Shown: piece after piece, positions 17,624 to 26,321 of the stretch
Layout: every line of letters begins with the position of its first letter
Position numbering within the stretch: the stretch's first letter is position 1
Assembly: GCA_009693165.1 (NCBI GenBank)
Contig: SHXX01000011.1
Location: 1-40,943 of the forward strand
DNA: 40,943 bases
Direction of reading: 5' to 3'
Source: Chloroflexota bacterium
GTDB lineage: Bacteria; Chloroflexota; UBA11872; UBA12225
Program-made: the position numbers and the translations under genes
The notes under the pieces: generated by a model
Told to the model about the DNA's origin: nothing
Seen by the model: only the letters and a program-made list of their open reading frames with translations
Databases searched by the model: none

Positions 17624-18634
17624 TCACCAATCGCGATTTGGCCCTTGGTTCGCACCACTCGTACCGACTGCAACGACCCGGAGGCGGGCACTGCGACTCC
17701 TCGGGTTCTGATTGGTCTCATCCTCCGTTGCAACGAGGGGTTTGGGCGTAAGGACTCGTACCGTCGCGGTTGCTCCGCAGACACATACTGGCAGACGAGG
17801 CGGGCATACGCAGCGTCCAGCAGCTCGCGAGAACGCCAGTTTCACGATGCGGTCCTCTAGGGAGTGGAAACAAATTATTGCGATACGGCCACCAGGGCGT
17901 ACGGCACGCAAGGCCTGGGGAATTACAGAATCCAGCGCCTCGAGTTCGCCATTGACAACGATGCGGAGCGCCTGAAATGTCCGTGTCGCCGGGTGGATAG
18001 CTGGCGCTCGGCCGGCGGATTGCCGTCGTTGCCTCGGCATCACGCTCGCGATGCAATCGGCAAGGTCGGTCGTCTCCACGAAAGCGCGATAGGCACGGCG
18101 CTCAACGATTGCACGTGCCACGCGCCTAGCAAGCCGCTCTTCACCAAACTGGTCAATCAGATCGGCCAATGACCTCTCATCCAAGTCGTTGACAAGGTTC
18201 GCGGCGGTTTGTCCGCGAGACTGGTCCATTCGCATGTCAAGTGGCCCGGAGCTGCGAAAGGAGAAACCGCGATCGGGTTGGTCTAGGTGCATCGATGAAA
18301 CGCCAATGTCGAGGAGGATGCCGTCGACGGAACTAGGCTCGCCCCATCCAATCCCTGCAAGCACCTGCCCGAGGTTTCGGAAATCGTCCCTTACGAATTT
18401 GACCCGCGATCCGAACCGTTGCAAGCGTGACCGGCAAAGATCCAGGGCCGATGCGTCACGGTCCATCCCGAGGCACTGGCCGTCTGGCCCGGATTGAGTG
18501 AGGATAGCCTCGAGGTGTCCTCCCGCACCTGCCGTGGCATCCACATATCGACCACCAGGTTGTGGTGCGAGCAGGTTGATCACCTGGCGTAGGAGTACTG
18601 GCACATGTGCATGCGCCTCCTGCGGTGAACTCAC
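17624..18634 (-). CDS. rsmH: 16S rRNA (cytosine-1402-N4)-methyltransferase RsmH
   Basis: SAM-dependent methyltransferase (formerly MraW) that methylates N4 of C1402 in the decoding centre of 16S rRNA. The start resembles family members ('HVPVLLRQVINLL'). The SAM loop is VDATAGAGGHLEAIL, then 'LGMDRDASAL', 'GILLDIGVSSMHLDQPDRGFSF', 'ALRIVVNGEL' and 'ICFHSLEDRIVK'. The product is about 336 residues, normal for the family. TTG 18637 and GTG 18634 are adjacent candidate starts; I chose the GTG. A G-rich AGGGGGTG lies upstream. rsmH typically heads the dcw cluster after mraZ. Here mraZ is absent and the coiled-coil zinc-ribbon gene takes that position, 61 bp upstream. Confidence 0.95.
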   Translation of the reverse strand: MSSPQEAHAHVPVLLRQVINLLAPQPGGRYVDATAGAGGHLEAILTQSGPDGQCLGMDRDASALDLCRSRLQRFGSRVKFVRDDFRNLGQVLAGIGWGEPSSVDGILLDIGVSSMHLDQPDRGFSFRSSGPLDMRMDQSRGQTAANLVNDLDERSLADLIDQFGEERLARRVARAIVERRAYRAFVETTDLADCIASVMPRQRRQSAGRAPAIHPATRTFQALRIVVNGELEALDSVIPQALRAVRPGGRIAIICFHSLEDRIVKLAFSRAAGRCVCPPRLPVCVCGATATVRVLTPKPLVATEDETNQNPRSRSARLRVVAVGTSGANQGPNRDW

Positions 18635-18697
18635 CAAAGAGCACCCCCTGCGGTCAGGGCGGCAATCTTGGGAGATTGAGGACCAACTGGGAGACGG

Positions 18698-19408
18698 TCA
18701 CGCATTTGGAATGAACAGCAGTCGCCCGCACGAGGGGCAGGGAAATGGTGCTTCGGCTCGACGTGCCCGTTGGGCATCGCCGGACGGAATATCGGTGCGG
18801 CAACCTTGACATTGTGAACCGCTGAGTTCGGCGACAGGAACGCCATCGGACGACTTGACCCTTTGCCGGTTATATGCCTCGGCGTCCTCCGGTGGCATTC
18901 CTTCAACCAGTGAGAGCCGATCTGCAGTCAGTGCATCGCGCCGGGACGTTGCGGAGGTTCGTTCGGCGACCCGTTGAATGTTGCCTGCCTGAAGACTTGC
19001 AAGCGCGGTCGCCACGGCGGATTCAACCCGTACCAGATCCCGCTGTGTCCGCTCGGTAGCCTCCATCACGCCCAGGGTTTGCTCTTCGATCCCGTTTCGG
19101 CGGGACCGTTCCCGGTCCAACTCGACACGGAGCATCTCGAGCTCCCGCGGGGAACCCTTGCCGGACCAAAGTCGGGTGTCGAGTTCCTTGATCCGTGCTT
19201 CAAGCTGGGCGAGTTCGAACTCTCTGTCACGTTGACGCGACAGCGCTTGGGCGACAGAGTCCTTGGCTCGGCGGATTGCAATGTCTCCGGCCTTCACCTT
19301 GACTTGGTCGCCCAGTTGGGAGGTCAATTGGGTGATCCGGGACTCGACTTGCTGGATTTCTGAATCCATGCGCCAGAGGTTCCAGACCGCACGGGCACGT
19401 TCGCTCAT
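18698..19408 (-). CDS. coiled-coil protein with C4 zinc ribbon (CdsZ/CT398-like family)
   Basis: A 236-residue protein whose first 180 residues are almost entirely charged heptad repeats ('QVESRITQLTSQL...', 'RELEMLRVELDRERSRR'), predicted as a long antiparallel coiled coil. The C-terminus is a C4 zinc ribbon with Cys200, Cys203, Cys224 and Cys227. This architecture matches the widespread bacterial family once called DUF164 or 'C4-type zinc ribbon', whose studied members bind partner proteins or RNA. Its role here is unknown. ATG 19408 has AAAGG about 7 nt upstream. It lies between pyruvate kinase and rsmH, and a TATACT box about 75 nt upstream could be the main promoter of the dcw run. Confidence 0.85.
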   Translation of the reverse strand: MSERARAVWNLWRMDSEIQQVESRITQLTSQLGDQVKVKAGDIAIRRAKDSVAQALSRQRDREFELAQLEARIKELDTRLWSGKGSPRELEMLRVELDRERSRRNGIEEQTLGVMEATERTQRDLVRVESAVATALASLQAGNIQRVAERTSATSRRDALTADRLSLVEGMPPEDAEAYNRQRVKSSDGVPVAELSGSQCQGCRTDIPSGDAQRARRAEAPFPCPSCGRLLFIPNA

Positions 19409-19483
19409 CCTGCGCCTTTCCTGGCACCCGGCAAGTTGCCGGCTTCGGACGGAGTTTCCACAGTAGGGATTGCGCTCAAACTG

Positions 19484-19489
19484 AGTATA
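19484..19489 (-). promoter_or_regulatory. -10 box TATACT upstream of the zinc-ribbon gene and dcw run
   Basis: TATACT on the minus strand lies in the 169-bp gap between pyk and the zinc-ribbon gene, about 75 nt before that gene's start. No -35 hexamer is evident at 16-18 nt. As this is the first sizeable gap upstream of rsmH, it is the best candidate for the promoter driving the division/wall cluster. Confidence 0.35.
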
Positions 19490-19577
19490 CGAACCTCACT
19501 CTCCCCCCGACCTGTATGACTTGCACTGTTGCAATTCGAGTGCCGCGGACGAGGCGTGAGCAAACGCGAAGTTGGCC

Positions 19578-21017
19578 TCAATGGTTTCCCGGTAGCGGTT
19601 CGCCGATTCGATGAACCTTGATGAGGTTCGTTCGGCCGGTCACGCCAAGCGGTACACCGGCGGTGATTACGATCAAGTCACCCTCTTTCGCAATCCCCAA
19701 CTCGACTGTTGCCTGTACCGCGTGGCGGAATAGTTCATCTGTTGAAACAAACGGCGGCGCGAGGACTGGCGTGACCCCCCACGTCAGTAGCAGCCGGCGG
19801 AGAACTCCCAGATGGGAAGACAGCGCAAGGATCGGCGCTTGTGGTCTGTACTTGGCGACATTTCTAGGAGTGCCTCCGGAACTTGTCGCTGTGACGATGG
19901 CCCTGGCGCCGAGTTCCATTGCGATCTCGACGGCGGCCTGCGCCACGGCTTCGGTCGCGGTCCTAGCCTTGTCTCGGCGGGCGTTCAGGGCATGATCCGC
20001 GTCGGTCACCACCTGTTCAGCAGCATGCGAGATCGCAGCCATCGCCTGGACTGCCTCGAGGGGGAACTTTCCGGCGGCGGTCTCTCCGGAAAGCATTACC
20101 GCATCGGTCAGTTCAGTGACCGCGACGTGCACGTCCGTTGCTTCGGCCCGCGTTGGGCGGCCCTGGTGGATCATCGACTCAAGCATCTGCGTCGCGGTGA
20201 TCGCAGGCTTTGCGGCTTGGTTGCATTGATCGAGAAGCCGCCTCTGTACTTGGGGAACACGTTCAAGGGGTATCTCAACACCAAGATCCCCGCGGGCAAC
20301 CATTAGGCCGTCGGCTTCGGCCAGGATTTCCGAGATGACCTCAAGCGCTTCGGGACGCTCAATCTTGGCGATGATCCCGCAGATGTCTGCTGCGAAGCCC
20401 CGGCGGACCAGATGGTCGCGAAGTTCAACGATATCGGCCGCCCGGCGCACGAACGACAAGGCGAGGAAGTCAACACCTTGGCTGGCTGCAAATACTGCGT
20501 CGTCAAGATCCTTGTCTGTCAGTGCAGGGGCAGAGAGAGGTGCACCCGGGACATTAATCCCCTTGTGCGAGGTCAAGATGCCACCCCGGACGACGGTGCA
20601 GGCGATGTCCGAGTGGTCCGTGGCGTCGACCCGGAGCTGCAGGTTGCCGTCATCCAGCAGGATGCTTGCACCGATCGATACCTCGGATGGAAGAGGCGGG
20701 TAATCCAGGGTCACGATACCCGGTCCCGAGGAGACGTCACGGTTTGTCAGGATGAACCTGTCGCCCTCGGTGAGGGTCACACCACCTTCCAGCAGCAAAC
20801 CGACACGGATCTTTGGTCCCTGGAGGTCGGCAAGGATTGCCACACTTGTCGGACCGGCGTGAGCACGGACTTCGGATATCCGACGCGCATGATCTTCATG
20901 CGTCCCGTACGACATGTTCAACCGCACGACGTTTACACCGGCATCGAGGATGCGGGCGAGCATGCCTGGTCGGTCAGTCGCGGGTCCAAGGGTTGCCACG
21001 ATACGTGTGCGACGCAT
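19578..21017 (-). CDS. pyk: pyruvate kinase
   Basis: Glycolytic enzyme transferring phosphate from phosphoenolpyruvate to ADP. From ATG 21017 it is 479 residues beginning 'MRRTRIVATLGPAT', the canonical N-terminus. Motifs include 'DLQGPKIRVG', 'DKDLDDAVFAASQGVDFLALSFVR', 'MVARGDLGVEIPLERVPQVQ', 'ITATQMLESMIHQGRPTRAEATDV' and 'VMLSGETAAGKFPLEAV'. The C-terminal allosteric domain is present. ATG 21038 and 21035 are also open, but a TATCCT box ends 6 nt before ATG 21017, favouring that start. The usually conserved RxNFSHG reads RLNMSYG here, so a His that contacts the nucleotide in characterised enzymes is Tyr. The enzyme otherwise looks complete. It is the first gene of the long minus-strand run that continues into the dcw cluster. 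Confidence 0.95.
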   Translation of the reverse strand: MRRTRIVATLGPATDRPGMLARILDAGVNVVRLNMSYGTHEDHARRISEVRAHAGPTSVAILADLQGPKIRVGLLLEGGVTLTEGDRFILTNRDVSSGPGIVTLDYPPLPSEVSIGASILLDDGNLQLRVDATDHSDIACTVVRGGILTSHKGINVPGAPLSAPALTDKDLDDAVFAASQGVDFLALSFVRRAADIVELRDHLVRRGFAADICGIIAKIERPEALEVISEILAEADGLMVARGDLGVEIPLERVPQVQRRLLDQCNQAAKPAITATQMLESMIHQGRPTRAEATDVHVAVTELTDAVMLSGETAAGKFPLEAVQAMAAISHAAEQVVTDADHALNARRDKARTATEAVAQAAVEIAMELGARAIVTATSSGGTPRNVAKYRPQAPILALSSHLGVLRRLLLTWGVTPVLAPPFVSTDELFRHAVQATVELGIAKEGDLIVITAGVPLGVTGRTNLIKVHRIGEPLPGNH

Positions 21018-21023
21018 CTGTCG

Positions 21024-21029
21024 AGGATA
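21024..21029 (-). promoter_or_regulatory. -10 box TATCCT, leaderless pyk promoter
   Basis: TATCCT ends 6 nt before ATG 21017, the codon that yields the canonical pyruvate kinase N-terminus. No Shine-Dalgarno sequence lies between. It also overlaps the codons of the longer alternative frame (ATG 21038), arguing against that start. Confidence 0.45.
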
Positions 21030-21138
21030 GCCCATCATCGCAACCGCATTGCGCCTTCGTTACGGTTTCTGGGTTGAGTGGTTACCCGCGGGGTCATGTG
21101 AAGCCTAGACATGGGCGTAGCGTGTCGGACCCGGGGAT

Positions 21139-22797
21139 CTACTCCAGCCAACCGCGTTGGCGGAGTATTTCGTCACCGATAAGACCCAATTGCACCTCAC
21201 GTGCCGTACCCGCGAACTCTCGTAGGTACTCGAGGCGCGCGCGTTGGAAATATTGGACCGGTCGTTCGGCCTCGCTCACTTCCGGGGTGATGGGGTAGCC
21301 CAGCGCGTCGAGACCCCCACGTGCATCGAAGTAGCGAAGGAACGCGTTTTCGACGGTCATTCCGGTCTCGGGGTAATACCGTCGTTCGGCTGTTGACTCG
21401 ATTGGTTCGCTTGCAACCGGACGGTCATTGAGCAGGAGGTCTCCCAAGAGTGAGATCTGTATCTCGTATGGTGTTCCCTGTAAGTCGGGTCGAGATTCCA
21501 GCCGGCCCCGCTGAAACCACTGGACAAGGAGACCCTGATCAACAAACGCCTCTGATCGAGGGAACCCGAACCGTTCGAACCCGCCAAGGCGGTCGTAAGC
21601 GGACGCGAAGCGCGCTGAAATGTTGTGTTCGGTCGCCTGGATGTATCGCCCGCCCGCGGCGACTTCACTGCGGGACAGCGTCGCCGGCGTTGTTGGCGGA
21701 AGCGCGAGTGACCATACGCCGCCGGCTGCAACGGCAAGGAGGGTTGGCACGCCCTCAACCCGAGCCACCCCCGGTGATGTTGTGGCCCTCGGCGTCGTGG
21801 ACGGCGAGAGGGCAATGACCTGGCCCACTGGTCGAGGGAGGCCGGGCAACTCAACCCACGAGTCGCCGCGGTTTGTGGTTCGGACGACTGACCCGCGAGC
21901 TCCAACGACCATCCACGTTTGCGGGGCCCCGGGTTCGGTTGCCACTGCCACCGGTGAAATGCCCTGCGGTAGTGATGCAACAGGGGTCCAAGTCTGGCCT
22001 CGGTCGGTGGAAAGTGCCATCCCTCGATCAGACGTGAAGAACGCGGTGCCATCGGCTTCGGAATGGAAAGCAACGATGTTCCCACCACCTGGTGCAAGGC
22101 CGGACGAGACTGGTTTCCACGACTGTCCACCGTTTACCGACCTGAATACCCCGGGTGCGACCGCCGTAGCCATGAGCCAGACCGCGGGGTCGGATGGAAG
22201 TTGCGCAAGCGAGATTGCTCCGGGGATCGTTCCGTATCGGTCTTGTGGCAATCCAAGCGATGACGGGATCCACGTTGAGCCGCCGTCTCGGGTGACAAAG
22301 TTGCCATGCAACTCGGTGCCCGCGATGACATGGTTCGGATCGGCGTTGTCGTAGCGGATTGCGGCGATTGTTGGAAGGGGTACCCGGATTGGTTCCCAGG
22401 TGGATGCACCGGCATCGAGTCGGAAAAGTCCGCCGACCCCGCTCACGATCATCGACCGAGTGTCCGTCGGTGCAATCGTCCCGGTCACGAGGCGGAGGTC
22501 AAGTGGCAAGCCTCGGTCGAGTGCTTGCCACGTATGACCGCCATCGACGCTCCGCTTCACACTTGTTCGGAGATCGGTATCTGGCAAGGGAGACCCAAGC
22601 GCCGCAATCAGTCCGGTTGTGGTCGGAGGTGTGATCAGAGTCGTGATGCTCTCACCAGTCGCGTTGATCCGCTGCCATCCCGGTAGAGGCGAGGCAAACT
22701 GCCCCGGGGTTGCCGACGCGTAACGCGTGGTTGCGGTCAGCAAAGCGACCAAACTGACGGTTGAGATCAAGAGCGCGACAAGCTGCCTGAAGGTCAT
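21139..22797 (-). CDS. secreted beta-propeller (BNR/Ycf48-like) protein with two C-terminal FGFP-type repeats
   Basis: From ATG 22797 it is 552 residues with a clear signal peptide (1-29, ending near 'TRYASA'). Residues about 35-385 hold repeated SxDGGxTW-type motifs at 83-90, 169-176, 220-227, 263-270 and 307-314, the hallmark of BNR/Ycf48/sortilin-like seven-bladed propellers. The C-terminus contains two related modules: about 395-457 ('FERFGFPRSEAF...VQWFQRGRLE') and about 473-545 ('RRYYPETGMTV...ALGYPITPE...VQYFQRARLE'). This repeat type is frequent in secreted Chloroflexota proteins and is likely a wall or surface binding module. The 39 codons upstream of the chosen start lack a secretion signal. 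Function is unknown; a role in photosystem assembly is not implied. Confidence 0.75.
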   Translation of the reverse strand: MTFRQLVALLISTVSLVALLTATTRYASATPGQFASPLPGWQRINATGESITTLITPPTTTGLIAALGSPLPDTDLRTSVKRSVDGGHTWQALDRGLPLDLRLVTGTIAPTDTRSMIVSGVGGLFRLDAGASTWEPIRVPLPTIAAIRYDNADPNHVIAGTELHGNFVTRDGGSTWIPSSLGLPQDRYGTIPGAISLAQLPSDPAVWLMATAVAPGVFRSVNGGQSWKPVSSGLAPGGGNIVAFHSEADGTAFFTSDRGMALSTDRGQTWTPVASLPQGISPVAVATEPGAPQTWMVVGARGSVVRTTNRGDSWVELPGLPRPVGQVIALSPSTTPRATTSPGVARVEGVPTLLAVAAGGVWSLALPPTTPATLSRSEVAAGGRYIQATEHNISARFASAYDRLGGFERFGFPRSEAFVDQGLLVQWFQRGRLESRPDLQGTPYEIQISLLGDLLLNDRPVASEPIESTAERRYYPETGMTVENAFLRYFDARGGLDALGYPITPEVSEAERPVQYFQRARLEYLREFAGTAREVQLGLIGDEILRQRGWLE

Positions 22798-22910
22798 TCT
22801 GATGTGTTCTCTGCCGGAAACCGTGAACCCGAATCTTGAACGCTGTGGCACTGCTAGGAAAACCGGGGCGGGTGATGATGGTCGCGTCGCTACCAGGTCG
22901 CGACCGGATT

Positions 22911-23594
22911 TCACCGAGGGATCACCAATCGGTCTCCGGGTGCGAGGATATTCGGGTCAGCAAGTCGGTTTGCCCTGACGATGGCATCGACTGTCGTGTT
23001 GTACCGGGTCGCGATCTGCCACAGCGAATCGCCAGCCGCTACCGTATGCGTGGATTGGCCCGATGCGCTCGCCAGTGACACTGGGGTGACCGTCGCACCG
23101 GACGCTCGGGTCGGAGCCAATGTTGCGCGCGGTGTTGCGGTCATGACGACAAGTGGTGTTGACTGAATAACCTGCCTCGTCGAGTCGACCGTGGGCAGTG
23201 CTGTTTGCACGAATACTGGTGTGGCAGTCGGTATTGAAGTGACGATTGGAGCGACTGCATTGGCGCGCTGGCCCGAAGGTTCGTTGGCTCCGCTTGGCTT
23301 GGCATCGTCACGCAAGGGAGGTGCCAGTAGGCGGCCCGCCACGTCGGCTACCGCGTGTACCGAGACTGCTGCCGAGCGGATGAGTGGTGACACGGTGGGG
23401 GAGATCGTTGTAACGTCACCGAAAGCAACCGCGGTTCCGAGACAGGTCACCGCCGTCACGCCTATCGCAATCCTCACCAATCGGCGTCGGTACCCGACGT
23501 GTGCAAGCGCACGGCCTCCCTGCAGGCGCTGCCAACGAGGCGGCGCATCTGTTGTGACCTCAATTGCGGTTCGATTGCTGAAAGCGAGAACCAT
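22911..23594 (-). CDS. membrane-anchored LysM protein
   Basis: From ATG 23594 it is 227 residues: a basic cytoplasmic segment, one membrane helix (about 39-60, 'RIAIGVTAVTCLGTAVAFG'), a Pro/Thr/Ala-rich extracellular linker of about 115 residues, and a single C-terminal LysM domain ('HTVAAGDSLWQIATRYNTT...ILAPGDRLVIPR'). LysM binds the glycan backbone of peptidoglycan, so the protein probably tethers the membrane to the wall or acts as a scaffold. No enzymatic domain is present. An in-frame start at 23639 is possible. It lies 113 bp upstream of the propeller gene on the same strand, and the two may be co-expressed wall proteins. Confidence 0.8.
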   Translation of the reverse strand: MVLAFSNRTAIEVTTDAPPRWQRLQGGRALAHVGYRRRLVRIAIGVTAVTCLGTAVAFGDVTTISPTVSPLIRSAAVSVHAVADVAGRLLAPPLRDDAKPSGANEPSGQRANAVAPIVTSIPTATPVFVQTALPTVDSTRQVIQSTPLVVMTATPRATLAPTRASGATVTPVSLASASGQSTHTVAAGDSLWQIATRYNTTVDAIVRANRLADPNILAPGDRLVIPR

Positions 23595-23701
23595 AAATCC
23601 GCCATGTCTTGAGAACTGTTGGAGGCACAGGTTTGGCACGGCCGCGCAATGGACCTGATGCCGAACACTCTCAATACGTATGACTGCACGTTGAGTTGCG
23701 G

Positions 23702-23723
23702 GTCCGAGCCGCCGGAGCCGGAC
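23702..23723 (-). terminator. hairpin after the glycerate kinase gene
   Basis: GTCCG (23702-23706) pairs with CGGAC (23719-23723), with further partial pairing of GCC and GGC inside. It lies 13 nt past the glycerate kinase stop on the minus strand. There is no T-run on the minus strand, so termination here is tentative. Confidence 0.3.
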
Positions 23724-23735
23724 GTTTCTTGGAGG

Positions 23736-25124
23736 TCAGTTGGGAAACACAAACACGAACGTCAGGTCATTGACATTTGTATTGGTCGGGCCAGTAACGA
23801 TCAAGTCGCCGGCACGTGCCAGCGCTTCGTTCGAGTCATTTGCGTTCAGGGCTTCACGGGGGTCGATGCCGGCATCGCGCATGCGCCCTAGGGATCCGGA
23901 ATCTGCGAAGCCACCGGCTGCACTTGTTGGACCATCCGAACCATCGGTGGCCAAGGCCACGATCAACGTTCTCGGCACGTTCGCCATCGACAGGGCGGCG
24001 GCCAACGCAATCTCCTGGTTTCGTCCACCCTTTCCGTGTCCCCGGACCGTCACGGTTGTCTCACCACCGAGAACGACCATTGCAGGCAGGTCGAGCGGTT
24101 TGTGACGGTGGACCAACTCACGACCGATCGCGACGGCGAATCGGGCCGCCTCACGCGCTTCGCCCTCCAGAAATGACGTCAGCATCAAGGTGTTGAAGCC
24201 GAGGTCGTTGGCGCACGCAATCGCTGCGTCCGCTGCAATGTCATTGCTTCCGATCACGACGGTTCGGGCATTAGTGAAAAGGGGATTTCCCGGCTTGGGG
24301 GTTTCAGGCGTATCGCCACTTTCGCCGCGTCGGAGCACGGTCTCTATCGAGTGAGGAATGCGTCCCAACAGATCGAAATCCTTCAGAACGCCAATTGCAT
24401 CCGCGAACGTGGTTGGATCCGGCACGGTCGGACCGGATGCAATGAAATCCAGCGGATTTCCGACTACATCGGACAGAACCAGGGTCAACACCGTCGCTGG
24501 GGCAGCCAATTCGGCGAGGCGCCCGCCTTTCACCCGCTCGATGTGCTTCCGTATGGTGTTGATCCGGGTGATGTCCGCTCCGGACCGTAGCAGCAAGTCG
24601 GTAAGAGCGCGGTAGTCGGCGAGAGAAACCCCATCGTGTGGAAGGAGCATCAGTGCCGATCCTCCGCCCGAGATCAAACAAATCACCAGGTCTTCGGCGT
24701 TCGCGCCCTGAAGCAATTCGACGATTTTCGCCGTTCCGTCCAGCCCGGCTTGATCCGGGACGGGATGGGCAGCCTCGTGCAAGTGAATGATCCGCGTCTC
24801 ATCCCTATATCCGTACTTCACGTTCACGTGGCCCGCCGAGATTAGATCACCGAGGATTTCCTCAAGCGCCCTCGCCATTGGCGCACTCGCTTTTCCGGCG
24901 CCGACGACGATGATGCGTCGGTACTGCCGAAGGTCGAACACATGTCCGGAAGCAAACAGATGATCGCCATCGCGCCTGACGGTGCGACGCACTGCCTCCG
25001 CGGGATCGACTGACGCGAGTGCCTCCCGCATGATCAGCCACGCAGTTGCTCTCGCATTCGCAAAGGTCAGGGTGGTCGTCGTGGCGCGACTTGTGGCACC
25101 GTCGGCATGAGTTTGCTCGTTCAC
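23736..25124 (-). CDS. glycerate 2-kinase, MOFRL family
   Basis: Predicted ATP-dependent kinase of D-glycerate, probably forming 2-phosphoglycerate for entry to lower glycolysis. The 462-residue product matches the MOFRL/GckA family: 'IIVVGAGKASAPMA', 'CLISGGGSALMLLP', 'LSDVVGNPLDFIASGPTVPDPT', and the C-terminal MOFRL part 'VVLGGETTVTVRGHGKGGRNQEIALA' and 'ALATDGSDGPTSAAGGF'. GTG 25124 is preceded by TAACGT with 7 nt between, so it may be leaderless. It is divergent from a sugar isomerase/oxidoreductase pair, suggesting a sugar-acid degradation function, and its product would feed pyruvate kinase. The family also includes enzymes once annotated as hydroxypyruvate reductase, so the exact substrate is not certain. 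Confidence 0.88.
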   Translation of the reverse strand: MNEQTHADGATSRATTTTLTFANARATAWLIMREALASVDPAEAVRRTVRRDGDHLFASGHVFDLRQYRRIIVVGAGKASAPMARALEEILGDLISAGHVNVKYGYRDETRIIHLHEAAHPVPDQAGLDGTAKIVELLQGANAEDLVICLISGGGSALMLLPHDGVSLADYRALTDLLLRSGADITRINTIRKHIERVKGGRLAELAAPATVLTLVLSDVVGNPLDFIASGPTVPDPTTFADAIGVLKDFDLLGRIPHSIETVLRRGESGDTPETPKPGNPLFTNARTVVIGSNDIAADAAIACANDLGFNTLMLTSFLEGEAREAARFAVAIGRELVHRHKPLDLPAMVVLGGETTVTVRGHGKGGRNQEIALAAALSMANVPRTLIVALATDGSDGPTSAAGGFADSGSLGRMRDAGIDPREALNANDSNEALARAGDLIVTGPTNTNVNDLTFVFVFPN

Positions 25125-25131
25125 GAGCGCT

Positions 25132-25137
25132 ACGTTA
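25132..25137 (-). promoter_or_regulatory. -10 box TAACGT, leaderless glycerate kinase promoter
   Basis: On the minus strand TAACGT (TAnnnT pattern) is followed by 7 nt and then GTG 25124. No Shine-Dalgarno motif intervenes. A -35 element is not recognisable. Confidence 0.45.
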
Positions 25138-25170
25138 GCATCGCGCAGACGGACTGCGCTTGTCGTCGAC

Positions 25171-25198
25171 TTGGCGATGGCGCCACAACGGGTACAAG
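25171..25198 (+). promoter_or_regulatory. possible promoter of the isomerase-oxidoreductase pair
   Basis: TTGGCG (25171-25176) and TACAAG (25193-25198) are spaced by 16 nt, each matching four of six consensus positions. They lie 56 nt before the isomerase start in the divergent 129-bp gap. This is weak evidence based on hexamer similarity alone. Confidence 0.3.
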
Positions 25199-25253
25199 CC
25201 TAATCGGTCGGCTCCCGGTCCGGGTGCCGATTAACGATCGACGGGAGGAAGCA

Positions 25254-26243
25254 ATGGCGCGACCAGTCACCCTGTTTACCGGCCAATGGGCCGACTTGCC
25301 ACTCGAGGTTCTCGCTGGAAAGGCTAAGGACTTCGGCTATGACGGCCTCGAACTCGCATGTTCGGGCGACCACCTGGACATCGAGCGTGCCGCGCACGAC
25401 TCGGCGTACTGTGCACACCAGCGCGAGATCCTGTCACGGCACGGTTTGGACTGCTGGGCACTCTCCGCACACCTTCAGGGACAGTTGGTCCTCGATCACA
25501 TTGATACGCGAAACTCGAGGTTCGCACCTGCAGAATTGCGCCATGATCCCGAGGCCGTTCGTGCATGGGGTACCCGCCAAATGATGTTGGCGCCTCTGGC
25601 AGCAAAGAACATGGGTGTCAAGGTGGTCACTGGCTTCACGGGTTCAAGCATCTGGCACCTCCTGTTCCCGTTCCCGCCCCAGTCGCAATCGTTGATTGAC
25701 GCCGGCTACGCGCTCTTTGCCGAACGCTGGACGCCGATTCTGAACGAGTTCAGTGCGAATGGGATCAAGTTCGGTCTCGAGGTTCATCCCACCGAAATCG
25801 CGTTTGACTACTACACCGCCCAAGCTTCACTGAAGGCAATCAACAATCACCCGGCGTTCGGTTTCAACATGGACCCGAGCCACTTCGTTCCACAGGGGGT
25901 TGACCCGGCCATTTTTGTACGGGATTTTGCTGACCGGATCTACCACATGCACGTCAAGGACTCAAAGGTCAATCGCGACGGTCGAGCTGGCAGCTACGGG
26001 AGCTTCCTCGCGTTCGGTGATCACCGCCGAGGCTGGGACTTCCGCTCCCCTGGTCATGGTGATGTCGACTTCGAGAGCCTCATGCGCGCCCTCAATGACA
26101 TTGGTTATGCCGGCCCGCTTTCAGTCGAGTGGGAGGACTCGGGCATGGATCGCGAACACGGCGCGAGGGAGGCAGCTTCCTTCTGCCGCAAGATTGATTT
26201 CCGTCCCTCCAACTTGGCGTTTGATGCGGCGTTCAGTCGCTGA
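25254..26243 (+). CDS. sugar phosphate isomerase/epimerase family TIM-barrel protein
   Basis: A 329-residue xylose-isomerase-like TIM barrel, probably metal-dependent. Candidate metal ligands are the Glu in 'GLEVHPTEIAFD', the Asp and His in 'NMDPSHFV', the His in 'HMHVKDSK' and the Glu in 'SVEWEDSG', in the usual order for the family. The substrate is not identifiable. ATG 25254 follows GGGAGGAAGCA, a strong ribosome site, and starts 'MARPVTLFTGQWADLPLE', so the longer frame back to 25107 is rejected. It is followed 78 bp later by a Gfo/Idh/MocA oxidoreductase. Such pairs usually act together on cyclitols or uncommon sugars through keto-sugar intermediates. Confidence 0.85.
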   Translation: MARPVTLFTGQWADLPLEVLAGKAKDFGYDGLELACSGDHLDIERAAHDSAYCAHQREILSRHGLDCWALSAHLQGQLVLDHIDTRNSRFAPAELRHDPEAVRAWGTRQMMLAPLAAKNMGVKVVTGFTGSSIWHLLFPFPPQSQSLIDAGYALFAERWTPILNEFSANGIKFGLEVHPTEIAFDYYTAQASLKAINNHPAFGFNMDPSHFVPQGVDPAIFVRDFADRIYHMHVKDSKVNRDGRAGSYGSFLAFGDHRRGWDFRSPGHGDVDFESLMRALNDIGYAGPLSVEWEDSGMDREHGAREAASFCRKIDFRPSNLAFDAAFSR

Positions 26244-26321
26244 CAACGTGCGAGCGGTTCGCCGTCATCTGCATCGACAGTTTCCGCGACACCATTTACC
26301 GCTATCTGGAGGGAGTTCACA

